From Undaria pinnatifida (lineage: Eukaryota > Sar > Phaeophyceae > Laminariales > Alariaceae): 64,000 bases of DNA. The translations under genes and the position numbers were made by a program. Under the pieces are notes generated by a model. The model did no database searches, was not told where the DNA came from, and worked only from the letters and a program-made list of their open reading frames with translations. The stretch is from assembly GCA_012845835.1 (NCBI GenBank), contig JABAKD010000026.1, forward strand, positions 8,604,558 through 8,668,557, written 5' to 3'. Position 1 is the first letter of the stretch. Every line of letters begins with the position of its first letter. This document shows, one piece after another, positions 45,833-56,449 of this stretch.

Positions 45833-46118
45833 TATTTTATTTTATTTTATTTTATTTTTTATCCTCCGGTGGATGGGGAAAAAAGCTTAAGCTCACCACA
45901 CTTCCACGTATTTCCCACCCTTCGTGTGCCAATTTCACTCAATAATTGCATTCGCAATCCAGCGCTAGCTGGCGTGTTCTTCAGTTCCCGTGATTCCGAT
46001 AGCGCGAGCTGTCCTGTCCCTACCGGCAGACCCCGTTACTACTGCGGCAGCGCAAGCTATAATTTTATACGGATGCGTGAGTAGGCCGACCCGGCCTGTT
46101 CCCTGGGGGTGAGGTGCG
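45833..46118 (-). repeat. Retroposon-like repeat P, copy 2
   Basis: Homologous to 30267-30545 along its length; the tail is (TTTTA)n on plus. Inverted relative to copy 3. Confidence 0.65.
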
Positions 46119-46329
46119 GTGGAGATAGACATCCGGAACGGCATCATTCCGGGTAGCGTGGGACCTCTCGCAAGCTCACCCACTAACAAAACCCCCGGCC
46201 ATGAGAAAACAGCCTTCCGCCGGACTCGGTCCAGTTGTGGTCCACCCTACCCATTCGGGCGTTGGTCGTCGGCTATGGTAATAGTAAGTCGCCGACTGGT
46301 AGCTTGTTGGTTAGGTACACTGGTATTTA

Positions 46330-46640
46330 GAGGAGTCGCCGGTCTATTGCTGTATATATCATTCATGAGGACATACACGCCCGGTAACACGCGCGATCGG
46401 AGTATCACGCACAGCTTGCCAAGATGAGCTTCGACCGAGTCCTTGATCTCACAGCTGTCACTAAGCAGGCTCTTCTCCCCCCTCCCCACTACGGTGTGCG
46501 CCTTCATTCTTTTTGTGTGCGCCTTCATTCTTATATTTTTATCGCGGGAAGGTTCCAGCTATTTCTTGCGTCGTCGACTCGCATCGAATGGTGAAGTGAA
46601 ATTGTCCAGACCCGCAGCTCTACGTACCTATATATAAATG
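46330..46640 (+). repeat. R-family segment with 56-codon open frame
   Basis: TCATTCATGAGGACA, GCGCGATCGGAGTATCACGC and AGCTTGCCAAG precede ATG at 46424, reading MSFDRVLDLTAVTKQ... to a TGA at 46592-46594. The downstream part (GTGCGCCTTCATTC) also occurs near 54880. Confidence 0.6.
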
Positions 46641-48486
46641 GATGGCAATGCCAGTTTGATGTGAAGAACACACACACCTCCCTTGTTCCCAATTGTGGTT
46701 GGTGTTTTCTTTTTTTTTGTAGGTCTCCCCAAGCCCGATCGGTGTTTGTGTGAGGATGACGTGGCGATTCCATCGAACCCGTATTCCGCGAAGGTCGTCA
46801 CCTGTTGGTACCGTACTCTCAGCGATGCTCTCGGCTATATGTGATTTGGGTTGTATGCGCGCATTCTCTTTTGGCCAAGCACGTGAGGTTTTTGTTTAGC
46901 TCTTGCAGTGGAGCGACAGGCTCTTGATATCTGGTGCGAAAAGTTTTCGCTGCTGCTTCTATTGCTGCTGCTGCTAACTGCTGTTGCTACTGCTGTAGCC
47001 AAGCTCGTTGCGGACGCGACTGTTTTTTTTCGCCGTTACTTTAATGTTTTTTGGACGGCGATGGACCGTCCGTCTCTCTTGCCGGGGAGGAGGCCTGTGT
47101 CACGCGAAGTCTGTGCCGCTAGGCGTTTTGATAAACGTGCTATGGCGTAGCAGCGGCGGCGGACGTCCTCGAGATACATGGAAAGTTACGGTAGCTATCG
47201 AGGGGTTCTTCGATGAAATTACCGCGGTAAATTCGCATTACACGATACACGGTCTACAGGTTTACCGTACTACCGTGCACCAGTACCGAATGCATGTTGT
47301 GCCGGGCATTTCATGAGCGGTTCCATGGTCTAATTACCGTTTCCACGCACTGTATACCGTTCAGATGTGAATGGTTCGCGGGTTGAAGTACCGTTACCGT
47401 GTAAACGTACACGGTAGTATTTGGTTACGGTTTTCGTGCAAAAGGGTACCGTGAATCGGCGTTTCTGTCCAACTATAATTGTGTACCGTAGAACAGGTCT
47501 AGCCGCAATACAAGAGGCTCGGGAACCCATACCCTGATCCACGGCTTCTATTTATTGATTTCACTACTGTCCCGTCGCCTTTTTGGGGCGATGTAGCGCT
47601 AAAGTGGTTTTGTATGTACGTGGTGTTGTTATGCAGGAAATTCGACACAATTAATGACCACTACCGAAACATGTGATGCCCCTTCGTTTGAATTCCGACG
47701 AAAAAAAACACATCTTACACGTGAATTATGCGTTGTTTCATTCCCGTCTTTTTTTTTATGCAACCGGGTGCAGAATTGAAAACATGATCATGATGCGAGC
47801 ACAGCAGTCTTGATGTTTGATACAGCTGTTTTGGCCGGGCTCTTTGATCCCTCGAATCATTGAGCTGAAGTAAAAGTATGAGTGCCGAGGTACAAATCAA
47901 CCCTACCCCGAACAAATGATGCTACTAGTAATAGTGCCGTCAAGCTCGATACTTTCGCACAACATGCCTTCATTTTTCAGTGCTGGTTTTCTCCATAACT
48001 GGAAGGATAAAGTTGCCAATGCCGAACAGGGTATTTTGGGAAATGCATGGTATCTGGTAGAGGGATTTTCGAAAACATCATATGATTCGACTTTGGCACC
48101 CTCTCCGTTGTCGAGATTACCACGCCCGAGAAACGATCGCGTTCCTTTGCGAAACTAAAGCGCGTTTCTTCACGGTATTATTAGTGGTGTTGTTTCCTTT
48201 GGGAATTTGGAGGGGAAAAGTGTCGAAAATGTTTTAATACGCGTGGCTATGGTATGGAAAGCTGACGAGTGCGGCATCGACCTCACCAAGTGGCCCTTTC
48301 TGCTGGGGTAGAAAATGTGTCCGGACTGCAACATAGGGAGGTCCACCCCCCCTATCCCCCCCCTTCCCCCCCCCCCCACTACCTTCTCGCCCCCTCCCCC
48401 CTCTCCGCCCCCTAATTTCTCCCCTCTCTATTTTCCCGGCCCTCCTAACCTCCCCCTCCTTCGCGTTCCCTCTTTTGCGCTTGCAG
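46641..48486. other. Non-coding stretch leading into gene B 3' exon
   Basis: An open segment after TCTTGCAG (46909-47150) has a Leu-rich run but no donor. Positions 47180-47500 are dense in TACCGT/ACGGTA. From about 48330 the sequence becomes a long C-rich tract with CTAAC at 48445 and TTGCAG at 48481-48486: a strong intron 3' end. Confidence 0.5.
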
Positions 48487-50214
48487 CTTCTTCTGAATCT
48501 GTGCATGTGCGACGTTCCTGACGCGACCGAGGCTGTCGAGGCTTGCCAGGAGAACGAAGACGCACCCATGCAGGACTGCGATAGCGATGGAGGCGATAGC
48601 GACTGCGGGGATACGTTTGACACATCTTCCCCTCCTACCCTGACCGTCGTTGTACCTGGCCGAGCTGCCCTGCTCCGAGAAGACGCCGTGCCCTCCTCCC
48701 CCTACTCCACCTCTGCAGCTGCTACCTCTGCTGCTGCTGCTGCTACCGCTGCGTATACGTTGCCCGTGGCAACGCAAACTGGCCGGGGGTGCGGCTGCGT
48801 TACTGTGTTAGACGGGACGGGTGCGCTGGAGTTTAACACTGAGGACGTCGCAGCCCTCCTCACCCTTGCGCTCGGCCGCATGCACCCTTTCATGCCCCTG
48901 GCCGCGCGGCTAGCCGCTGCTGCGGAAGGCAAATCCGGTGGTGGTAATGCTATCGGTACCAGTGACGATGTTGACGGTGATAGCGACGCCCTTAATGGTG
49001 ATAGTGAAGGTCTTGGGGGTGACAGTGACGGTGACGGTGACGGTGACGCCCGTGACGATGAATATGGCGAGGAAGTGGATGCTAGAGTCTGGGCCGCCGT
49101 CCAGAAGTACGTGATCGATTGCCGCGCGGCCGCTGCTACCGCCGCCGCCACGGAAGCAGCTGCAACCGCAGCAGCTGCAGCAACCACCGCTGCTGCCGCT
49201 GCTTCTGAAGCTGCTGCTGCTGCAGAAGCTTTTGCCTCAGACGCGTCTAGAACGGACCTGTTCTCGGCTGCGACGCCCGCGGATGACAGACCCAGAAGCC
49301 CAGCAGAAGCTGAAGCCCCTGCCCCCTGCTCCGCCGCAGCAACATCGGCGCAGGAGGCCGCTGAAGCGGCCGCAGCAGCTGAAGCGGCTGCCGCTGCTAA
49401 TGCGTCAGCGGCAGCGGCCGCGGCGGCAGCAATGGCCTCAACCGCGAATGCAAGCAGTGCGTCCTCCGGCGATGAAATGGGGGGGGGCGTCGCCCGCGCT
49501 GCCCCAAGCGTTGACGGGGGAGAGATTGCTGAGGAGTCGTCTACGGCGCTGACGGTGGATGAGGCGGCGGACCTGCTGGAGTACGTGGCCGCGGCGCGCT
49601 TCGTGGCACAGCTAATCGCGGAGCCGGTGGTGGCGGCGGGAATTGAAACCGGACGCTGGGCGAGCACGGAGCGACTCGCGGCGCAGGTGCGCAAGCTCGC
49701 GGAGGAGGAGGAGGAAGCGACGTTGGTGGCTGCGGCTGCCGCTGCTGCGGCGGCAGCTGGGACTGGGGCTGGGGCGGCTTCGGGATTTGCTGCTGGGGCG
49801 GCGGGGGCTGCTGGGGCAGGAGTAGAAACAGAGGAGAGACCGGTCGGTGCTGGCGTTGGAGCTGACACTGGAGATAGCGTTAGAGCTAGCGGTGGAACTG
49901 TGAGGAGAAGCGGAGCTAGCGTTTGCGTCGCGACGAGGCGTGCGGGGGCGCGCGGGGGAGGGTCTCTCAGCAACATGGTCTGTCTGGGAGCGCTGGCTAA
50001 CGTGAGGGAGCTCGGGGCGACCATGGCGCAGCAGGCGCGCTACGCCCCCGCGCTAGAGGCGATGTTGAGGGGGGAGCTGAGGAGGGCGCTCAGGCGCGGC
50101 CAGGGGAGCAAGAAGCGGAGGATTAGGAACCGGATGCAGCAGGGGGCCCCAGATGTGTTCTCGTTCCCCATGATCACGCCCTGCTGTTGCTTTGTCCCTG
50201 CAGGCGCATTATAG
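48487..50214 (+). CDS. Gene B, large 3' exon (Ala-rich, acidic, basic C-terminus)
   Basis: It follows a branch-site-like CTAAC, a long pyrimidine tract and TTGCAG. The phase-0 frame LLLNLCMCDVPDATEA... is open for 575 codons to TAG at 50212-50214. It has Asp/Ser repeats (GDSDGDGDGDARDD), many poly-Ala segments built from mixed GCN codons, then a conserved-looking part (DEAADLLEYVAAARFVAQL, MVCLGALANVRELGAT, LEAMLRGELRRALRR) and a nuclear-localisation-like KKRRIRNR near the end. The last codons overlap a second acceptor-like CCCTGCAG (50195-50202); splicing there would give ...AHYRQNKRVYTLHG-stop instead. Family not recognised. The 440-codon antisense frame is a shadow. Confidence 0.7.
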   Translation, partial: LLLNLCMCDVPDATEAVEACQENEDAPMQDCDSDGGDSDCGDTFDTSSPPTLTVVVPGRAALLREDAVPSSPYSTSAAATSAAAAATAAYTLPVATQTGRGCGCVTVLDGTGALEFNTEDVAALLTLALGRMHPFMPLAARLAAAAEGKSGGGNAIGTSDDVDGDSDALNGDSEGLGGDSDGDGDGDARDDEYGEEVDARVWAAVQKYVIDCRAAAATAAATEAAATAAAAATTAAAAASEAAAAAEAFASDASRTDLFSAATPADDRPRSPAEAEAPAPCSAAATSAQEAAEAAAAAEAAAAANASAAAAAAAAMASTANASSASSGDEMGGGVARAAPSVDGGEIAEESSTALTVDEAADLLEYVAAARFVAQLIAEPVVAAGIETGRWASTERLAAQVRKLAEEEEEATLVAAAAAAAAAAGTGAGAASGFAAGAAGAAGAGVETEERPVGAGVGADTGDSVRASGGTVRRSGASVCVATRRAGARGGGSLSNMVCLGALANVRELGATMAQQARYAPALEAMLRGELRRALRRGQGSKKRRIRNRMQQGAPDVFSFPMITPCCCFVPAGAL

Positions 50215-52844
50215 GCAGAACAAGAGAGTATACACCCTCCACGGCTGAGTTTAGCACCGGGTGCGGAAATCGATGGGGGTTTTGGGTTGTATCGTTGTGT
50301 GTGGGTGCATGATATGGGGGGGAAAGGGGTGGGGGGGGGGGGGGGGGAGAAAGTGGGGTAAAGGTCTGGTGGTAGTAAGCCGCCGCCGTCCTCTCTTTCT
50401 CTACACAAAGCCGCGAGTTGCGACCGAGGTGATTCCGTCGCGAGATTCGCTGCTGCATGCTCCGCTGTGGAAGGAATAGCGCCCGGCAAGCCGCATAACC
50501 AATAGACAGTTTACGGTGTATATGGAAAAGTCGGGGTGTGGCGGGGCGGGGTGGGGCACGGCGCGGTTCTTGCACGGTACATTAGTAAAGGCGGGTCGGG
50601 CCGCAACGACCGCCGATCGAGGGGACGAAGAACTGGGAGCGAGAGGTGGGGGGGGGGGGTAGAAGGAGGGGTGGGCATCGGTGCTGCCTGAATTATCACC
50701 CCTTCAGAACTGCAACCAGTTTAGGGACAGACTACTTGGAATTAGAGTTGAAAAAAACTGCAGTTCTGAAAAGGTCGAGACCTTCGCCGACGTGTGGAGG
50801 GTAGACGCCATAACGTCATGACAGGAAAATTCATAGGAAGTTCTTTGTGTTATTTTGCTAACGCCATGACGGGGAGGTTCCATAGGATTTTTTTTCGTTG
50901 TTTCGTTAACGCCGTAACGTGGGGCTCCATAGACAGTTTTTCTGTTATTTCGCTGGTTTGGTGATATCGCCTGGGCGAAAATGGGGGAAGGGTGTAGTCG
51001 GCTGTTGGCGGGGTGTGAAGAGATATTACGGCCCGCTGGCGGGGTAGAAGAAAGAATGACGCACGGCGGCATACTTGGTACTCGTTGTTCGACAAACACT
51101 GCTGTAGGGTCTGATTAATGTCAAGCGCCCAGCTGTACCTTTTTTTGGCAGGCACAACGACTGCGAGAATGTACCTGTCGCGGAGACGGGCTAAGTGGAG
51201 CGCGCCGTTGCTGAGTAGGCTCTGGTGACCAGCAAGCGCCCAGCTATGCCTTTCATCAGCAGGCATTGCAGGTGTTGATTAAAATCAAGCGCGCAGCTTT
51301 TACCATTTTTCGTCCGGCACGGCGACTGCAGACTAACGCACCTGTCGCGACACGGACCAAATAGAGTGCGCAGTGCCGGCGGCAGCCTCGAGTACTGCCG
51401 GTAGGAAGACCAAAGCTAACCCGAAGGGGCAACAGCAGCAGCGGCAGCGACAATAGCAGTAATAGCGGCAGCTAATGTATACCTGGCAGCTATTAACAAG
51501 CCGGCGGTCATCCGACGCAGGCAAGGCTGCATGAGGCCCGCATTGAGCTGTGGGAAGCGGGGTTTACTCCCCCACGAAAGAGGCGGAGAGCTATATATAG
51601 CTATAGTAGCAGCAGCTGCTGGATTAAACGTCCTAGATGTGGTGGCATAGGCCGGGGCCTCCTGGTGTGGCATATACTATATACGCTTGGAATCTGCGCT
51701 GCCCCCGCTGTGCGGAAATGGTGGTTTTCGTGATGAGAAGCGGGGATGGAACCGGCGGGCCGGGGGGGAGGGTGCGCCACTACTTGCAGGTGGTGATGGT
51801 GATTTGTGGTGGCTTTCGTTTTGCAGCAGGAGGACAGCTTTTGCTGGTTGTAGTAGTTACAGCCGCAAAAACTGGTGGTGTTCGTGGTTTCCATTTCGGA
51901 GTAGGCGGGAGGGGACCGGGCTGGCGGGAAGGCGCTGCAGCTTTTAGCTGGTGATGTTAGTGGTGGGTTCCGCCTTGGAGCAGGCGAACAGCTATTGCTG
52001 GTAGTACGTAGTGGTTACTGCTGTGACAATTGTTGCTGATTATGGTGGGTTCCGGTTTCAGCCTATGATCCGGGGGGGAGGGGGGGGGCGGGGAGGGGCT
52101 AGAGGAGTCGTCACAGAACGACGCACCGGGTCTGTTTTTGCGGGGGCAAAAATAGAATTGATTTTGGTTGAACACATGATGACGACATATTGGTATATTC
52201 GGCGTTGGAGTTCACCGGGCGTTTCGTGTGGGTGTTTTTTGTGTGGAAGGCGGGGTTGCTAAGGGGGGAGAGGAGGGGAGGGGGAAAACAGGACGGATTT
52301 ATTGCCGTTACGCAACAGAACGAGGTCCCCCGTTTTTTATTTTTTATTTTTTTGGTGTTCTTGGTGTGCTTTTGGATGTTTTTTTGATGTTTTTTTTTTG
52401 GTTTTCGAAAAAAAAAAACGGCACTTTACTTACTCAGTACTTTGGTCATGCGTAATAATCGTTGTTTTTCGTTTGTGTTTGGGGTGTTGTATTCGTGAAG
52501 AAGAGGTGGTCTTCGTCTGTCTGTTTATCGGATAGGCCAGGGAGGCAGGCAGGTAGCGGGACAGGGCTGGGTGAACGGAGGAGGGGGGGGGAGGATTTTT
52601 AGCGCTGTGCGCTGGCTCGCATGGCGGAGGTGGTCGTGTTTGGGTTTAGCAGACGGCGCCGCCGCATCGATCGGCTGGTAACGCCATCATCGCGCGACAC
52701 GACGGTGAGACCTATTCGGTTGTGGCCACCAGGCAAAGATTAACAAACACACAGACAGGCGGGGTCGGGGGTCTGAGAGGGGCGAAGCCAGGCGCAGGAC
52801 GCGTATGTCGTGAGCAGTGGCGTTGTTGCCGTTAGAAGCGGTAG
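50215..52844. other. Non-coding stretch with local tandem repeats
   Basis: Long G runs at 50320-50350 and 50650; a partial MITE (50699-50755, CCCCTTCAGAACTG... TACTTGGAATTAGAG); three units of AACGCC(A/G)T(A/G)ACG... CCATAG (50806-50955); a direct repeat of about 110 bp (51112-51225 and 51272-51385, GCGCCCAGCT... CCTGTCGCG); TGGTGG-rich units (51715-52075). No gene recognised. Confidence 0.45.
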
Positions 52845-53250
52845 GGTTGTCGTCGAGATCGACTATCACGTTGTCGTCGAGAGCATTAGCTACGTTGTCG
52901 TTGAGAGCGATAACTAGGTTAGCCGTTGTTGTCGAGAGCGATTAATAATACTTTTTCGTTGTCGGGAGCGATTAGTACGTGTTCGTTCGTCGAGAGCGAC
53001 AATTACGTTATCGCCGAGGACGACACTAACACGTTCTCGCCGAGGGCAATTATTAGGTTGTCGCCGAGAGCGATTAATACGTCGTTATCAAGAGCGATGC
53101 GTGGTACGTTGATTGTCGTCGAGAAACGTTTCGCTGCATCTATCTGCTGCTGTGCCTGCGGCATCCGTCGGAGAGAGGTTTATCTCGTTGGGCAGCATAT
53201 TGTCGAGAGTGATTAATACGTTGTCCTCGGGAACAAGTAATAATACGTCG
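52845..53250 (+). repeat. Minisatellite, GTCGTCGAGAGCGATTAATAC unit
   Basis: About ten degenerate units of 27-36 bp, followed by two copies of TTTCGCTGCATCT with CTGTG(C/T)CTGCG. Confidence 0.75.
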
Positions 53251-54595
53251 AGAGCGATTTCGCTGCATCTTTCCGCAGTGTGTCTGCGCCATGAAGAAAG
53301 AGAAACGAGTCCCACCGAGGACCACTGTCATTTTTGCTATTTCGACCCCACCACGAGGATGATCGTTGTTGTTCTTATTGTTCTTGTTCTTGAGTACACA
53401 TTTTGTTTCTACTTCGGTTGATATTCATCAGTGTGTAGCATGAACTTTACGACCGACCACCCACAAACATGTCCACGATTGATTCCGTTCGGCACCGCGG
53501 CGGTAAGCGCATGATATGTTCTGTTTTCAAACACTTCTGCGGAGGATTGGTCCGTCTTTTCGCCCCGTCATCCATCTCGTCCATATTGTTATTCATCGCC
53601 CTTTTTTTTGTTATAACTTGAACTTTTCAGCTCAATCAACTTGAAGAAACAGGATGGACCCTCAGCGCAGCGTGGGTCCCCAGTGGCCTTATTATCTTAT
53701 TATATGGCCAAGCCATGGCCACAGGCCTCGCGTCATTTTTTACACGCATACATCAGACAGACGGGATTTCCCCTTCTTCCCGCTGCTCGTCGATTTCATC
53801 GAACTTTGCCAACTCGCGCTCTTGCACTTTGGACGACGGAACAACAGACAAGTCACTCAAGAGACTGACGTGGGGGTGGTTTAGTAAAAACTCAGTTCTT
53901 AGTTGGGTGTCGAAGTAAGCAAACCGACTGTCTTTGGGGTGGTTTAATCAAGTTCTTGGCTGGGTGTAGCGAAGAAAGCCAACCAACTTGTCTAAAAGTA
54001 GGTATTTCTATAAAAAAACGCTTCGCGAGTCACGAACAAGCTCATCCCTTCTTCAGACACAAAACCAAGCACTCCGCCAATAGCGTCGGCAAGGAACACA
54101 TTACAACAGCAACAACTAACCATGGTATTGCTAGTACAACAGTAGTACATTAGTACACTCTAAATCTATATCGCTTCGGAGTATAAGCTAAGATGAAAGA
54201 TGTGGGGAAACAAAGTTGGATATGGTTAGAAGAGGGCCATAGGAGACAATACTGCTTCATGGAAGAATGTTCGATTTATATCGGAATGGCATCTACGCTA
54301 TACGTTGTATTGTCGGAGGGCAACAATAATTGTTCAAAATAATGGTCGGCGACGTATTATTAGTTTATCGTCATGCAACTTACAGCGTCTGCCCTAATTA
54401 TCCGGTTTCCTTGAGAACATCCAGTTGCGCAAGTGTATTGTTGCTGCTGCTTGTGTGTAACGTGCAGTCTGCTACTACAGCAGTTCTACTGCACAGCTAT
54501 GATACGACCTGCGCTACGTTACTGCTGCGGCTGCTGCTACTCGTAGCACAGCTGCATATAACAGCGCCCCCCCCCCCCCCCCCCCCCAATATGTT
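53251..54595. other. Non-coding stretch with SINE relic
   Basis: Positions 53690-53850 keep scattered SINE blocks on minus (CTGCTCGTCGAT, AACTCGCGCTCT). A C23 run lies near 54567-54587. Confidence 0.4.
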
Positions 54596-54805
54596 CGCAC
54601 TATTTCATAGAGCTGTTTCAAATACGTCAGCTCTGCTATTTCCATAAATTCAAGGGTCGATACTCATCAATCCACGCTGCGTGATTCTATTTCTCCAGCT
54701 CGCACTATTTAATAGAGCTGTTTCAAATACGTCAGCTCTGCTATTTCCATAAGTTCAAGGGTCGATACTCATCTTTGCACGCTGCGTGATTCTATTTCTT
54801 TAGCT
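54596..54805 (-). repeat. 105-bp tandem duplication of an R-family (MSIDP) segment
   Basis: Units 54596-54700 and 54701-54805 differ at only a few bases. On minus they read GCAAAGATGAGTATCGACCC then TGA, so the MSIDP frame is stopped in both, while GCTGACGTATTTGAA remains similar to the copy at 22296. Confidence 0.75.
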
Positions 54806-55839
54806 CCATTCCTTTTCGAAACCCCCCGTATCCGGGATCACAAAGCAGCCCCTCCTCCCCCCTCCTCACCAGTGCGGTGCATGCCTTCATTTCACGCCTT
54901 CATTTGATCCGCAAGAACAGTTCAGCATTATTTCTTTCCTCGTCCAATCGCGTCGAAATGTACGCTTGCCTGCATCAATAGAATGTTTGCCCTCCGACAA
55001 TGCGAGGTATAGCGTAAAACGCCGTTTCGATATACATCGAATACCCTTCCGCGAAGCAACAGTGTCCCTGCAGCGGCAAACAGACAGTTTTTCGTACTAC
55101 TATTAATAGTGCACCACTTTTATTAGACTGCTGCGGCTCTACTAATGATATTAACTCTCTTATACCCTGGTACTTTAGTTCGAAGTATAATAGTAGTTGC
55201 CCGCGGCGAAACATGTCATGCAGCACAGGGGGGAGGGACTGGCACGACCGCAACCACCACCAGGTTACCCGTCTTGCTCAGTTTCTTCTCGTTCACTCGT
55301 TGCAGTCGTTCAGTAATTTACACCAATATTCATATTCATACATTCACTATCAATCCATTCCTGCCCACCAACGAATGCATTCGTTCACACCGACATTTCA
55401 TTCCTTCACACCATCAGTCCACTCCGCCACACCCAACCTGTAATCCATTCACTCCATTCACTCCAACATTTCATCCACTCACACCGACAATTCATGCATT
55501 CTACTGCAGTGCTGGATATCGTATCGAACATATCGATGTATCAAAATATCAAAACCCCATGCCGAACTTTCGATATATCGTATGATATCGAGCGTGGTTT
55601 AGCCCTCCATCCCCTGGCATCCCCGTTTTTTTTTGCTGATACTGAATGAAAGTTATATGCACCAGGTATCGGATATCGAATCGATATCGAAACCAACATC
55701 GAAATCATATCCATCCTTTTTTTTTCTATCGGATTCGTATCGACCTCGATTATTGTTCGATAATCGTATCGAAGTCGATCTCGGTAATCTTATCAAACTC
55801 GATTATCGTTCCATGCGGCCCGACATCAAACAAGCACAC
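54806..55839. other. Non-coding stretch
   Basis: Positions 54850-54990 resemble 46460-46600. Positions 55280-55500 are CATTCA/TTCAC-rich. From 55500, ATCGATA-rich repeats begin. Confidence 0.4.
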
Positions 55840-56346
55840 CAACACAATGTGAATGTGCAACCTCACGGTGTCACCCTCCGCCCCCACGACCCGCACGATG
55901 GCATTCATCGGCGCGTCGAGTATCAACAGCGAAATCGTGCATATCAAGCAGCTAATATGTTTATCGGTGGGTTATGATATCGCATTGCGGTATCATACGG
56001 TATCGACCCCGATTGTTCTAGTTTGAAATCAGATATCCAACACTTCTCACACCAACAAAACACGAAAGTTCTGCGTAACAGTATACCCCTCCGCCTGCGC
56101 GAAGCAGACGACAAGTTCCATCGAGCATCATATCGAACGTCGAAATCACATCAACTAGTTTTCTGCTCGTCGATATAATTTCATATCAAAATCGTATCGA
56201 CTACCTGCTAGTAATTTTGTTCATCTGTGAGCAATCATATCCCACACAAATCCCACTAAAAACAAATCTGAAAACTTCTGTGTGGCAGAGTAACACTCCG
56301 CCTCCACAAAAGAAGACGGTGGCATTCATCGGTGTAGCGAATATCC
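55840..56346 (-). pseudogene. Three tandem partial copies of the VPS26C terminal exon end
   Basis: On minus, the last 20-25 codons of the VPS26C exon at 56450-56680 recur at about 56270-56340 (FVEAECYSATQKF, degenerate), 56062-56130 (ELVVCFAQAEGYTVTQNFRV... LLV-stop, intact) and 55855-55940 (VRVVGAEGDTVRLHIH, highly diverged). The spacing is about 200 bp, with ATCGATA-rich spacers. They lie downstream of the real stop. Confidence 0.6.
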
Positions 56347-56449
56347 TATCGAAATCCTATCCACTACCGTAGTTTTTTTACGTATATCGGAAAGATATCA
56401 TATCGTATCGATATCGACTTTCTCGTTTGATGTCCGATATTCCAAAAAC

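Noticed and set aside
46909-47150. Exon after TCTTGCAG with a Leu-rich, membrane-like run
   Set aside because: The Leu run comes from CTG triplets, no donor precedes the stop, and phase 1 does not fit gene B's phase-0 junctions.
48702-50024. 440-codon minus-strand frame opposite gene B 3' exon
   Set aside because: Poly-Ala codons read as Ala/Ser-rich on the other strand; no splice sites fit.
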